This document shows, in pieces, positions 33,953 through 42,815 of a stretch of DNA of 64,000 bases (within the stretch, counting starts at the first letter, position 1; every line of letters starts with the position of its first letter). Source of the DNA: Kitasatospora indigofera (GTDB taxonomy: Bacteria; Actinomycetota; Actinomycetes; Streptomycetales; Streptomycetaceae); the NCBI RefSeq assembly GCF_014655955.1, contig NZ_BNBO01000027.1:54608-118607 (forward strand), read 5' to 3'. Below the pieces are notes generated by a model. The model was not told the origin of the DNA. It did not search any database and saw only the letters and a program-made list of their open reading frames with translations. A program made the translations under genes and the position numbers.

Positions 33953-34861
33953 ATGCCACCTCAGATCACCCGCCGGGCCCTGCTCGCCGGGCTCGGCGGA
34001 GCAGCCCTCGCGGCCTGCGCCGGGCCCGGGTCCGGCACGCCGACCGCCGACAGCGCCACCGACACCCCGCCGCCGGCCGGCCCGCGCGTGGTCACCCTCG
34101 ACACCGCCGAACTCGACTCGGCGATGACCCTCGGCATCACCCCGGTCGGCGCCGCCCGGGCCCCGGCGGACAGCGGCCTGCCCGACTACTGGTCCGCCTC
34201 CCGGCTCGCGCAGATCACCCTGGTCGGCGAGGTCGGCTCCCCCGACACGGCCCTGATCAGGCGGCTGAAGCCGGACCTGATCCTCGGCAGCCAGGTCCGC
34301 GACGCCGCCCACTACGAGACCCTGCGCCGGATCGCGCCGACCCTGCTCACCGCGACCACCGGCCACCCCTGGAAGGCGAACTTCCAGCAGCACGCCCAGG
34401 CACTCGGCCGCCAGGCCGCCGCCGACGCGGTGACCGCCGCCTACCAGCGGCACACCGGCCAGGTCGCCGAGGCGCTCGGACCGTCCGGACGCCGGATCAG
34501 CCTGGTCCGCTTCGTCGAGAACGCCCCGGTCCGGCTGTACGCCCGGCAGAACTTCCTCGCCACCCTGCTCGACGACGTCCAACTGTCCCGCCCCGACCAG
34601 CAGAACGCCGCCCAGTTCGCGGTCGAGGTACCGGCCGACCAGATCGCCCGGGCGGACGGTGACGTCCTGCTGTACGCCGTCTACGGCGACCCGGACGCGG
34701 CCGGCGCCACCGCGACCCTGGCGAGCCCCGGCTGGCAGGCCCTCTCCGCCGTCAAGGCCCACCGCGCCTTCCCGGTCTCCGACCAGCTCTGGTTCCAGGG
34801 CATCGGCTACACCGGCGCCAACGCCGTCCTGGACGAGCTGCAGCACCTGCTGGGGGCCTGA
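33953..34861 (+). CDS. Iron-siderophore-binding lipoprotein
   Basis: The 302-residue protein has a lipoprotein signal with Arg7-Arg8 (ITRRALLAG, twin-arginine-like) and lipobox LAAC with Cys22. The body shows the two-lobe Fe-siderophore binding fold: RVVTLDTAELDSAMTLGITP, GEVGSPDTALIRRLKPDLIL, and a final helix YTGANAVLDELQHLL. It would deliver siderophore to the FecCD pair. No siderophore synthesis genes lie nearby, so it may take up either an own siderophore made elsewhere or a foreign one. Gap to the ATPase gene is 48 bp. Confidence 0.93.
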   Translation: MPPQITRRALLAGLGGAALAACAGPGSGTPTADSATDTPPPAGPRVVTLDTAELDSAMTLGITPVGAARAPADSGLPDYWSASRLAQITLVGEVGSPDTALIRRLKPDLILGSQVRDAAHYETLRRIAPTLLTATTGHPWKANFQQHAQALGRQAAADAVTAAYQRHTGQVAEALGPSGRRISLVRFVENAPVRLYARQNFLATLLDDVQLSRPDQQNAAQFAVEVPADQIARADGDVLLYAVYGDPDAAGATATLASPGWQALSAVKAHRAFPVSDQLWFQGIGYTGANAVLDELQHLLGA

Positions 34862-34882
34862 CCGGGCGCGGGCGGGCCGGGA

Positions 34883-35191
34883 TCAGCCGGGTGCACCATG
34901 ACGCCTGCGGTGACGGCCGGGCCGGGGGCGGGTGGCCGGTGCGCGGGTCTCGGGACCGAAGTGGCCGGCCTGGCGGGCGATCCAGGAGTATTCGTGGCCA
35001 CCGTCCGGGAGTTGGCGCAGCTCCCAGCGGCCGTGGCGGGTGATCCGGGGCGGCGGGGCGGCGGGGTGCTCGTCGGGGTACGGCGCCGCCCGAAGCGTCG
35101 CGAGGACCCCGAGGGCCACGACCACGAGGGCGAGCACCAGGAGCGTCAACAGAGCCGCACCGACCAGAAAGCCGGCGGTCCCGCTCGTCAT
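34883..35191 (-). CDS. Small single-helix membrane protein
   Basis: The protein has 102 residues. One transmembrane helix is near residues 6-32 (GFLVGAALLTLLVLALVVVA). It is followed by a cytoplasmic or external part with WELRQLPDGGHEYSWIARQ and a very basic tail. ATG 35191 overlaps the preceding gene stop as ATGA, so it belongs to the same transcript. Function unknown. Confidence 0.7.
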   Translation of the reverse strand: MTSGTAGFLVGAALLTLLVLALVVVALGVLATLRAAPYPDEHPAAPPPRITRHGRWELRQLPDGGHEYSWIARQAGHFGPETRAPATRPRPGRHRRRHGAPG

Positions 35192-35427
35192 CGGTGCAGC
35201 CGGATCACGCGGGTGCCGAGGTGGGCGGCGAGGGCCTGCAACAGGTCCTCCGCCTGGTCGCGGGTGAGCGGCAGGGCGAGCTGCTCCCCCGGGGCGAGGG
35301 TGATGTCGAGATCGACGGCGCAGCGGAGCTGGACGGCGGCGTCCGGGACGCGCTCGACGGTCAGGTAGGGCACGGTGGTTCGTTCGACGTGCGTCGACTG
35401 CAGCACCAGTGGGATCAGGACGCCCAT
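35188..35427 (-). CDS. Small unrecognised protein, whiJ/abaA-like locus
   Basis: The 79-residue soluble protein contains VPDAAVQLRCAVDLDITLAPG and LTRDQAEDLLQALAAHLG. ATG 35427 follows GAGGTGG. It lies between the anti-sigma-like ATPase gene and a small membrane protein, coupled to the latter. I do not recognise the family. Confidence 0.65.
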   Translation of the reverse strand: MGVLIPLVLQSTHVERTTVPYLTVERVPDAAVQLRCAVDLDITLAPGEQLALPLTRDQAEDLLQALAAHLGTRVIRLHR

Positions 35428-35500
35428 GGTCCACCTCGGTTCACGGCGGGGAACGGGACGGGGCGCGGGACATGGCGCGGGACGGGGCGGCGGTCGTCGG

Positions 35501-35914
35501 TCATGCGGCGGCGTCCAGCTCGAACCAGATGCTCTTGCCCGCCTTGCGGGGCGCGGTACCGAAACGGTGGGTGAGGGTGCGGACCAGGTGGAGTCCCCGG
35601 CCGGACAGCTCGTACGGGTCGGAGCAGGGCCGCTCCTCGGGGAGATCGGGACTGTCGTCGGAGACGGAGACCCGCAGCGTACGGTCGGCCAGCACGACCA
35701 CCACCACGACGGGAGCCGGACTGCCCCCGTGCTTCCAGGCGTTGACGTACAGCTCGCAGAGGGCGAGGTCGGCGTCCTGGACGGCCTCCGGCGGCCAGCC
35801 GGCCAGGGCCATCGCCGCCCGCAGCTCCTCGCGGGCGGCGGACCAGTCGGGCGGCTCGGGAGACCGCGGCGCGTGAGGCGCTCGGGGCGGTTCGGGCAGG
35901 TTGCAGGCAGGCAT
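35501..35914 (-). CDS. Anti-sigma-type GHKL ATP-binding protein
   Basis: The 137-residue histidine-kinase-type ATPase domain has N-box LALCELYVNAWKHGG, G1 motif SVSDDSPDLP and G2 motif GRGLHLVRTL. Single-domain members of this type are RsbW-like anti-sigma factors. In streptomycetes they also sit in many abaA/whiJ-like loci next to an XRE regulator and a DUF397 protein, as here. ATG 35914 follows GGAGG. It is divergent from the regulator, across 287 bp. Confidence 0.88.
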   Translation of the reverse strand: MPACNLPEPPRAPHAPRSPEPPDWSAAREELRAAMALAGWPPEAVQDADLALCELYVNAWKHGGSPAPVVVVVVLADRTLRVSVSDDSPDLPEERPCSDPYELSGRGLHLVRTLTHRFGTAPRKAGKSIWFELDAAA

Positions 35915-36201
35915 GGGAGACCTCCGTGCGGAAGGGGGTGAGGTACGCGTCGGCGGGTTCGTCGCCGTGAGCCAGGCCGGACGTGGCTGCTCTGCGGTGC
36001 GGGGCGGCAGATGGCTGCTGCCTTGGAATCAGGCGTTACTGACGATCCGTCTGATCGACGCAGAACGACCATAGCGCAGCTCTGTATCCAAATTTCCACT
36101 CATTCTGGATGTTCCCCCTACCGGGGTACCGGAGCCTCAAATGGACCGCTGCGCGATCGGCGCGGCAGACTTGGGCCCGGTCCTTGCCCTGGAAGGAAGC
36201 C

Positions 36202-37068
36202 ATGCCTCCACGCACCTCCCCAACCCTCCGCCAGCGCAGGCTCGGCGCCGAGCTCCGCAGGATGCGAGAACAGGCCGGCTTCGGTGGCACTCAGCTCGGC
36301 CGCCTTGTCGGGATGAACCCCGCCCAAGTGACGCAGATGGAATCGGCCAGGATCGGCATCAGCGTGGAGCGCCTGCGGACGATCGCCGCAGCTTGTATGT
36401 GCGTCAACCAGCCGCTGATCGACGGGCTCGCCGACATCATCACGGAACGAGGGAGGATCGGCTGGTGGGAGGCCTACCGCGACACGCTGTCGACGGACTT
36501 TCTCGAAGTCGCAGAGCTTGAGGCGGATGCGCGGCGACTCTCGTCCTACACGATCACCTTCGTGCCCGGCCTACTTCAGACCGGCACCTACGCTTCGGCC
36601 GTCTTCTCCCAGGCCTACCCACCCCTCCCCCGACACGAGGTCGATCTCAGAACGGCCTTTCGGATTCAGCGGCAACACACTGTCCGCTCCGGTGCAACGC
36701 CGTACTCGGCATTCATCCACGAAGCAGCGCTGCGGATGCAGTTCAGCGGCCGCCAGGTTCGTACCGATCAGCTCGGCTCTCTCATCGAGGACTCCGAGGC
36801 GCCGGGCATCTCGGTTCGAGTGCTGCCGTTCGAGATCGCCGGCCTGCCGAGCCCCATCGAGAACTTCACCTATGCCGAAGGGCCGATCCCGGACCTGGAC
36901 ACGCTGCAGACGGACACAGGCTTCGGCTGCCAGCTGCTCGACGCTCCAGCCCATGTGGCAAGGTTCCGGGTCATCCTCGCCCAGTTGGAAGCGACTGCCC
37001 TCTCGGCCGAGGAGTCCCGCGACTTCATACGGTCCATGAAAAAGGAGATGGAAAGCAAGCATGCCTAG
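36202..37068 (+). CDS. XRE-family regulator with DUF5753 (WhiJ/Scr1 type)
   Basis: The 288-residue protein has an HTH near residues 14-65 (RLGAELRRMREQAGFGGTQL, then GMNPAQVTQMESARIGISVE). A DUF5753 domain follows from about 95 to 270, starting FVPGLLQTGTYASAVF and including GISVRVLPFE. Paralogues pair with DUF397 proteins and control development or antibiotic output (whiJ), or act as toxin-antitoxin-like pairs. ATG 36202 follows GGAAGGAAG. Codon use is less GC-extreme than in neighbours, as is usual for this mobile, multi-copy family. Confidence 0.92.
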   Translation: MPPRTSPTLRQRRLGAELRRMREQAGFGGTQLGRLVGMNPAQVTQMESARIGISVERLRTIAAACMCVNQPLIDGLADIITERGRIGWWEAYRDTLSTDFLEVAELEADARRLSSYTITFVPGLLQTGTYASAVFSQAYPPLPRHEVDLRTAFRIQRQHTVRSGATPYSAFIHEAALRMQFSGRQVRTDQLGSLIEDSEAPGISVRVLPFEIAGLPSPIENFTYAEGPIPDLDTLQTDTGFGCQLLDAPAHVARFRVILAQLEATALSAEESRDFIRSMKKEMESKHA

Positions 37069-37264
37069 CCCCGAGTGGCAGAAGTCCAGCTACTCCGCCG
37101 CACATGACGACTGCGTCGAGGTCCGCACCGTCGACGGCCTGGTGGAACTCCGCGAGTCCGACGACGGCGAGATCGTCGTCCGCACCACCCCCGCCAAGTT
37201 CGCCAAGTTCCTCCTGGGCGTCAAGGCCGGCGAGTTCGACGACTACGCCGACTTCGGCGCCTGA
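37061..37264 (+). CDS. DUF397 protein, partner of the upstream XRE regulator
   Basis: The 67-residue protein reads W-x-KSSYS near residue 6, CVEVRTVDGLVELRESDD and VVRTTPAKFAKFLLGVKAG, which is typical DUF397. It overlaps the regulator by 8 bp. Members bind their cognate regulator. A decayed second copy lies at about 37930. Confidence 0.93.
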   Translation: MPSPEWQKSSYSAAHDDCVEVRTVDGLVELRESDDGEIVVRTTPAKFAKFLLGVKAGEFDDYADFGA

Positions 37265-37303
37265 CGACACCGGCCGAGGGCTGCCCGGTCATCGGTCTTC
37301 GGC

Positions 37304-37858
37304 TCAGGCGGTACGCAGTCGGTCGCCCGGTGACGGGAGACCGGGGGGAACGTAGCCGTCGCCGTCCTTGGGGTCACCGGCGTTCAGGCCTGGGCGCAGT
37401 TGGTCCGGCAGGAGGACGACCCGGGCCGTTTCGGACAGGCTGCGGGGGAGCTCGGCGGGGCCGATCCAGCGGTCGCCGTCCTCGATCCGGCGGTCCTCCT
37501 GTCGCGCGACGACGGTGCTGCACAGCAGCACGACGTCCGCCGCGTCCACCGCGCACAGCGCGACCTCCACGACGACTTCGGGCAGGTCGCCCGTGGCGGT
37601 GCTGCGGAAACTGACGTGCACGCCGTTTCCCCGCTCCGGGACCTGCGGATGCGGACCGACCTGCCAGTCGGTGACCCTGATGGTGAGGGGGTACACCCTG
37701 TTCCCGCGCACCACGGTGACCTCCCCGGCCGCGGCACCGGGACTGCGCTTCGCGGGCTCCCCGCCCGCGGGGAAGCAGCCGGCGAGGGTGATCGCTGCGC
37801 ACGCGGCCGTCGCGGTCCGTACTGCTCCCCCGACATGACGCCGAGTCTGCCGTTGCAC
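37304..37858 (-). CDS. Putative lipoprotein
   Basis: The 184-residue protein has a signal with lipobox ITLAGC (Cys28) and an exported beta-rich domain: VTVVRGNRVYPLTIRVTDWQ, VHVSFRSTATGDLPEVVVEV, then two Cys residues in ALCAVDAADVVLLCS. No family recognised. GTG 37858 follows AAGGGGAACCAGG. It is convergent with the DUF397 gene. Confidence 0.75.
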   Translation of the reverse strand: MQRQTRRHVGGAVRTATAACAAITLAGCFPAGGEPAKRSPGAAAGEVTVVRGNRVYPLTIRVTDWQVGPHPQVPERGNGVHVSFRSTATGDLPEVVVEVALCAVDAADVVLLCSTVVARQEDRRIEDGDRWIGPAELPRSLSETARVVLLPDQLRPGLNAGDPKDGDGYVPPGLPSPGDRLRTA

Positions 37859-37929
37859 CCTGGTTCCCCTTCGATCCGCCTTCGCGACCTGATGATCGAG
37901 ACGCGGTCCCGCACATCGCAGTTCCGGAC

Positions 37930-38025
37930 CCGTGCCGAAATCCGCGCCGCCGACGGCCCGGTCGAACCCCGCGAGTCCGACGACGACGGGATCATCGTCC
38001 GCACCGCTCCGGGCAACACAGCGGC
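37930..38025 (+). pseudogene. DUF397 gene remnant
   Basis: One frame here reads AEIRAADGPVEPRESDDDG and IIVRTAPGN, clearly matching VEVRTVDGLVELRESDDGE and IVVRTTPAK of the intact DUF397 protein 0.8 kb upstream. The DNA CGCGAGTCCGACGAC is shared exactly. The W-x-KSSYS start and the C-terminal part are missing, there is no start codon or ribosome-binding site in place, and the frame runs on into unrelated sequence. It is a broken duplicate. Confidence 0.7.
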
Positions 38026-38165
38026 CCGCCGCCGCGGAACGTCACCCGATCGGGCGACCGCCGGGCGAGTCCGTCACCTGCGGTGGCACTCCAGGGCAAG
38101 GATCGTCCGTGTGCGCTCCGACGGGAGCGCCGCACCGACGACTTCCCATCCGAGGAGAGACTGTC

Positions 38166-38600
38166 ATGGCAGCACCGATCCCCAACGGCCCCTACGGCAT
38201 CGCCAAGCGCGGCGAGCAGTTGCTGACGCTCAACGACTCGAAGGCCCCCGCCGTCGTCCTGCCGCCGACCGGTCAGCCCGGCGAACAGGAGTGGCACGTC
38301 GAGAGCCTCTCCAACGGCAACGTCACCATCAAGAACCTCCGGCACGAGACGTACCTCAGCTTCGACGGCGTGCCCGAGATCAACAAGATGCTCCGCGGCT
38401 CCTCGCAGGCCACCGAGTGGCAGCTCCGGCAGTCCGCCGCGCCGCAGACGTTCCATGTCGTCGTCCCCGGCGGCCCGGTGGACGGTGTCGAACTGGCGGT
38501 GGACCTCAGCCTGCTCCGGATCTTCCCCCCGATGACGGCGCTGCGGCCGCTGGAGCCGGAGCGGCTCGACCAGGCGTGGCGCTTCGAGTTCCACGAGTAG
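38166..38600 (+). CDS. Beta-trefoil, I66-type serine protease inhibitor-like protein
   Basis: The 144-residue soluble protein without signal peptide has repeats typical of a beta-trefoil: PNGPYGIAKRGEQLLTL, EWHVESLSNGNVTIKN, TYLSFDGVPEINKM, EWQLRQSAAPQTFHV and QAWRFEFHE. Such sequences in streptomycetes are classified with the I66 (clitocypin-like) inhibitors. Inhibition has not been shown for this protein. ATG 38166 follows GAGGAGAG. Confidence 0.7.
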   Translation: MAAPIPNGPYGIAKRGEQLLTLNDSKAPAVVLPPTGQPGEQEWHVESLSNGNVTIKNLRHETYLSFDGVPEINKMLRGSSQATEWQLRQSAAPQTFHVVVPGGPVDGVELAVDLSLLRIFPPMTALRPLEPERLDQAWRFEFHE

Positions 38601-38694
38601 GCCTCACCGGTAACCCCTCCGCCAGGAGCAGGGCGGCATCACCGGCCGGGCCGGCGGTGCCGCCCGTCGTCCGCACCGCCGGGGGCCGGTGGGG

Positions 38695-39546
38695 TCACTG
38701 CCCGCGCCGCCGCACGGTCACCACCAGCAGGTACACCGCCGACAGCACCGCCGCCAGTCGCAGCACCCCAGGCGCCGCCGCCCAGAGCTGCTCGCCCGGT
38801 TGCAGCGCCGGGCCCCACTTGCCCTGGCCCCGGCCCCAGAACCAGAGCACCAGCCCGGTGACGGCCAGCAGCGGGATCCCCAGGACGGCGAACTTCCGGC
38901 TGCGGTCCCCGAGGCTGCGGGACAGGTAGGCAAGCGCCCACCCCACCAGCATCACCAGCACCATCCGGGTCACCGCACCGCCCACCAGCAGGGCCGAGGC
39001 GACCAGCAGCAGCGGTGCGGGCCGGCGGCCGGCCAGCAGGCCTGGACGGGCGGCCGGTGCGGTTCCGCGCCGGGCCGCCTGCTCCTTGGCCGCCTTGCGT
39101 GCGGCGCGGCCCCGGCCGGCCGGCTTCGCGGCAGTCGCCTGCTCCCCGCTCGGCTTCGCCGCAGCCGCATCGGCCGCGCCCGGTGCCGCGTCGCCGTCCC
39201 GGGGTTCCGGCACGCTCGCGGCCTCGGGCTCGTCGACGGCCGAGAAGTCGATGTGCACGTCGTCCCAGTCGGCGAACCCACCCCCGGCCTGCCACCGCAC
39301 CCCGCCCGGGCGGGCCGACGGACCGACGGACGGCTTCGAGAGCGACGGCGACGACGGCGGCGGCGAGGACGACGGCGGTGCGGGCACCCGCGCGGCCGGT
39401 GGGTCCGCCGGCGGCGCGGGAGCCGGGACGGCCGCGGCCGGGGGGAGGTACCCACCCTCGCCCGGCTCCGCCGGCTCCTTCGCCGGCCCGCCGCCGCCGT
39501 CGCCCCGCCGCGGCCCGTTCAGCCGCCACCACTCGCCGTCCACCAT
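38695..39546 (-). CDS. Membrane protein with disordered N-terminus
   Basis: The 283-residue protein starts MVDGEWWRLNG. A Pro/Ala/Ser-rich disordered stretch covers residues 15-130 and contains GFADWDDVHIDFSAV. Then a Lys/Ala/Arg linker and four hydrophobic helices follow from residue 160 (LLLVASALLVGGAVTRMVLV, FAVLGIPLLAVTGLVLWFW, VLRLAAVLSAVYLLVVTV). No family function known. It is divergent from the helicase-associated gene, with 133 bp between starts. Confidence 0.78.
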   Translation of the reverse strand: MVDGEWWRLNGPRRGDGGGGPAKEPAEPGEGGYLPPAAAVPAPAPPADPPAARVPAPPSSSPPPSSPSLSKPSVGPSARPGGVRWQAGGGFADWDDVHIDFSAVDEPEAASVPEPRDGDAAPGAADAAAAKPSGEQATAAKPAGRGRAARKAAKEQAARRGTAPAARPGLLAGRRPAPLLLVASALLVGGAVTRMVLVMLVGWALAYLSRSLGDRSRKFAVLGIPLLAVTGLVLWFWGRGQGKWGPALQPGEQLWAAAPGVLRLAAVLSAVYLLVVTVRRRGQ

Positions 39547-39679
39547 CGCCCACCACCCCGATCGCCCGCCCGACCCCGCCGTCCGCGACGCTACCCACCC
39601 GGCGCCGCCCACCACCACCCACGGTTCCCCGCGCTCCCGGCGCCGCCACCCCCGCCCGAAGCCGACTAACCTAGGCCGG

Positions 39680-42226
39680 ATGACCGCACAGCAGGGCGAG
39701 CAACGCCCCGGAGCCGCCGCCGCAGGCCCGCGCACCCTCGCCGAGGAGCTCCGCAGCCGGCCCGACACGGCCCTGACCGCCCTGCTCCGGTCCCGTCCCG
39801 ACCTGCTCAACCCGGTGCCGGGCGACCTCACCCAGCTCGCCGCCCGGCTCTCCTCCCGGGCCTCCGCCCTGCGCGCCCTGGAGCGCCTGGACCGCTTCAC
39901 CCTGCAGACCGCCGAGGCGCTGGCCGCCCTCCCCGACGGCAGCCCGCTCACCGCCGTACGGAACCTGCTCAGCGGCCCGGCCCGGGTCAAGCCCCACCCC
40001 GGCGCCACCCCGCTCGGCCCGGCCGACCGCGCCGCCGTCGCCGAAGCCCTCCCCGGCGCCCTGGCCACCCTGCGCGAACGCGCCCTGCTCTGGGGCCCGG
40101 ACACCGCGCTGCACCTGGTGATCGCCGCCCGCGAGGCGCTCGCGCCCAGCGCCGCCAACCCCGGCCGCACCGGCCTCGGGCCGACCCTCGCCGAGGCCAC
40201 CGTCGGCATGTCGCCGGCCCGGCTCCAGCAGCTGCTGGCCTCGGCCGGCCTGCCGCCCACCCCCGACCCGGTCACCGCCGTGGCCGCACTGGCCGCCCTG
40301 CTGGCCGACCGCAAGCGCTGCGCCGCGCTGCTCGACCAGGCGCCGGAGGCCTCGCTGCGCCTGCTGGACCGGCTGGTCTGGGGGCCGCCCAACGGCACCG
40401 TCCCGGACGCCACCCGGCCGGTCACCGCCGAGGACGCCCGCAGCCCGGTCGAGTGGCTGATCGCCCGCGGCCTGCTGCTGCCCTCCTCGCCCGGCAGCGT
40501 GGTGCTGCCCCGCGAACTGGCCCTGCACCTGCGCGGCGGCCGCAGCCACCGCAGCGTGGAGCCCGTCCCGCCGGCGGCGCTCGCCGGGCCCGCCGTCCGC
40601 GATCCACAGGCTGTGGACAGCGCGGCGGCCGGCCAGGCCCACACCGCCGTGACCACCGTCGAGGAGCTGCTGGACCTCTGGGGCCTGCAACCGCCCGCCA
40701 CCCTGCGGGCCGGCGGCGTCGGGGTCCGCGACCTCAAGCGCGCCGCCCAGGCCCTCGACAGCAGCGAGCCGGTCACCGCGTTCTGGCTGGAACTCGCCTA
40801 CGGCGCCGGACTGCTGGCCCCCAACGGCGAGGCCGACGAGCGCTGGGCCCCCACCCCCGCCTTCGACACCTGGCTCCAGCAGCCCACCGCGGACCGCTGG
40901 GCCCTGCTCGCCCGCACCTGGCTGGCCGGCACCCGGGTCGCCGCCCTCACCGGCACCCCGGACGGCAAGGGCAAGGCCCGGGCCGCGCTCGGCCCCGAAC
41001 TCGACCGCACGCTCGCGCCGACCGTGCGCCGCGCCGCCCTCACCGCACTGGCCGGCCTGCCGCCGGGCTCCACCGCCACCGCCGAGGGCCTGCTCCCCGC
41101 CATGCGCTGGCACCGCCCGCTGCGCGGCGGCCCCGCCACCGCCGAGGGCCGCGACCTGCGCGACGAACTCACCGACTGGACCCTCACCGAGGCCGAGCAG
41201 CTCGGCGTCACCGGCCGCGGCGCCCTGTCCTCGCAGGCCCGCGCCCTGCTGGAGGGCCGGGACGCGGCCGCCGTGCTGGCGCCGCTGCTCCCCCGGCCGC
41301 TGGACCACGTGATCCTCCAGCCGGACCTCACCGCCATCGCCCCGGGCCCGCTGCTCACCCCGCTCGCCCAGGCCCTCGCCCTCTGCGCCGACGTGGAGTC
41401 CAAGGGCGGCGCGACGGTCTACCGCTTCACCACCGAGTCCGTCCGGCGGGCCCTGGACGCCGGCCGCAGCGCCGCCGACCTGCACGCCTTCCTGGAGCAG
41501 CACTCCCGGACGCCCGTCCCGCAGCCGCTCAGCTACCTGGTCGACGACGTGGCCCGCCGGCACGGCGTGCTGCGGGTCGGCGCCGCCTCCTCGTACCTGC
41601 GCTGCGACGACCCGGCGCTGCTCGCCGAGGTGCTGGCCGACCGCCGCTCCGCCGACCTGCGGCTGCGGCTGCTGGCACCCACCGTGCTGGCCGCCCAGGC
41701 GGGCCCCGAGGCCCTGCTGACCGCCCTGCGCGGGATGGGCTACGCGCCGGCCGCCGAGTCGGCCGAGGGCGACGTGCTGATCTCCCGCCCGGGCAGCCAC
41801 CGCACCCCGCCGCGCACCGCGCCCACCCCCGTGCCGGACGGCCCGCCCGTCCCGGACGACGCGCTGCTCGGTGCGGCGGTCAAGGCCGTCCGGGCCGGCG
41901 ACCGGGCCGCCACCGCCGTCCGCCGGGAGACCGTCACCGGCCCGGCCGCCACCCCGCACCAGAACGGCCCGGCCCGCACCGACACCCGGCAGCTGCCCCG
42001 CTCGCAGGCGGCGGACACGCTGGCCGCGCTGCAGACGGCGGTGCTGCTCGGCGAGCGGATGTGGATCGGCTACATCAACGCCGAGGGCCTGGCCTCCCAG
42101 CGGGTGATCGACCCGGTGAAGGTGGAGGGCGGCTTCGTCACGGCCTTCGACCACCACTCGGACGAGCTGCGGACCTTCGCCCTGCACCGGATCACCGGGG
42201 TCGCCGAGCTGGACGACAACGCCTGA
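39680..42226 (+). CDS. XPB-associated (helicase-associated domain) protein
   Basis: The 848-residue actinobacterial protein has an N-terminal winged-helix-rich part (LAEELRSRPDTALTALLRS near 20-38, then ALERLDRFTLQTAEALA), a central VEWLIARGLLLP region, and a C-terminal domain ending in LGERMWIGYINAEGLASQRV and a WYL-like FDHHSDELRTFALHRI. It has no Walker motifs, so it is not itself a helicase. Close linkage to the XPB helicase gene (about 1 kb downstream) suggests a partner role in DNA repair. TAACCT shortly before ATG 39680, with no ribosome-binding site, suggests a leaderless mRNA. Confidence 0.85.
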   Translation: MTAQQGEQRPGAAAAGPRTLAEELRSRPDTALTALLRSRPDLLNPVPGDLTQLAARLSSRASALRALERLDRFTLQTAEALAALPDGSPLTAVRNLLSGPARVKPHPGATPLGPADRAAVAEALPGALATLRERALLWGPDTALHLVIAAREALAPSAANPGRTGLGPTLAEATVGMSPARLQQLLASAGLPPTPDPVTAVAALAALLADRKRCAALLDQAPEASLRLLDRLVWGPPNGTVPDATRPVTAEDARSPVEWLIARGLLLPSSPGSVVLPRELALHLRGGRSHRSVEPVPPAALAGPAVRDPQAVDSAAAGQAHTAVTTVEELLDLWGLQPPATLRAGGVGVRDLKRAAQALDSSEPVTAFWLELAYGAGLLAPNGEADERWAPTPAFDTWLQQPTADRWALLARTWLAGTRVAALTGTPDGKGKARAALGPELDRTLAPTVRRAALTALAGLPPGSTATAEGLLPAMRWHRPLRGGPATAEGRDLRDELTDWTLTEAEQLGVTGRGALSSQARALLEGRDAAAVLAPLLPRPLDHVILQPDLTAIAPGPLLTPLAQALALCADVESKGGATVYRFTTESVRRALDAGRSAADLHAFLEQHSRTPVPQPLSYLVDDVARRHGVLRVGAASSYLRCDDPALLAEVLADRRSADLRLRLLAPTVLAAQAGPEALLTALRGMGYAPAAESAEGDVLISRPGSHRTPPRTAPTPVPDGPPVPDDALLGAAVKAVRAGDRAATAVRRETVTGPAATPHQNGPARTDTRQLPRSQAADTLAALQTAVLLGERMWIGYINAEGLASQRVIDPVKVEGGFVTAFDHHSDELRTFALHRITGVAELDDNA

Positions 42227-42371
42227 GCCGGCCCGTCGGCCCGTCCACCGGTGCGCCGCCCGGCCCGCCCGCCTGCCCGCGGCCAGCCGGGACTCCCCCG
42301 TTTGACGCCGCCCCCGCCCCGGCGTAGTCCGGAAGGACGGGGTACCGGGGGGATCCGGGAAGGGAGTCATC

Positions 42372-42770
42372 ATGCTCGGCGAACAGTTGGGCGAGCAGCA
42401 GAGCCGGGAGACCGCGAAGCGGGTCCTCCCCGGCGGCGACGTCGAGGTCTCGTACGAGGCCGAAGGGGAACTCCTGGGCGTCGCGACCACCGAGATCGCC
42501 ACCTACGAGTCCACCATGGACGCCCACGGCGTCCTGGTCGGCGAGGGCCAGGGCGTGACCATGACCGCCGACGGGGACGTGGTGGTCTGGCACGGCAACG
42601 GCATCGGCCGGTTCACCGGCACCGCGCCGGGCGCGATGAGCTGGCGGGGCGCGATCTTCTTCGACACCTCGTCGGAGCGCTTCGCCCGGCTCAACTCCGC
42701 CGTCGGCGTGTTCGAGTACGACACCGACGGCAGCGGGAAGGGCACCGCCAAGTTCTGGGAGTGGAAGTAA
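42372..42770 (+). CDS. Conserved hypothetical protein (beta-barrel-like)
   Basis: The 132-residue soluble protein has alternating Gly/Ser/Thr beta strands: VEVSYEAEGELLGVATTEI, GQGVTMTADGDVVVWHGNG, GAMSWRGAIFFDTSSE and VGVFEYDTDGSGKG. I do not recognise a function. ATG 42372 follows GGGAAGGGAG. It lies between the XPB pair genes, on the same strand, and ends in a hairpin. Confidence 0.75.
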   Translation: MLGEQLGEQQSRETAKRVLPGGDVEVSYEAEGELLGVATTEIATYESTMDAHGVLVGEGQGVTMTADGDVVVWHGNGIGRFTGTAPGAMSWRGAIFFDTSSERFARLNSAVGVFEYDTDGSGKGTAKFWEWK

Positions 42771-42775
42771 CCCCC

Positions 42776-42798
42776 GGCCCGTCCCACCGGGACGGGCC
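42776..42798. terminator. Hairpin between convergent genes
   Basis: A 10-bp perfect stem (GGCCCGTCCC) with a 3-nt loop starts 6 bp after one stop and ends 18 bp before the opposing stop. Confidence 0.65.
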
Positions 42799-42815
42799 CC
42801 GGCCCACCCGGTGGA

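Noticed and set aside
39671..42502. A 943-codon open frame opposite the XPB-associated gene
   Set aside because: Repetitive Gly/Gln/Arg composition with no domain; the plus-strand gene has proper motifs and codon bias.
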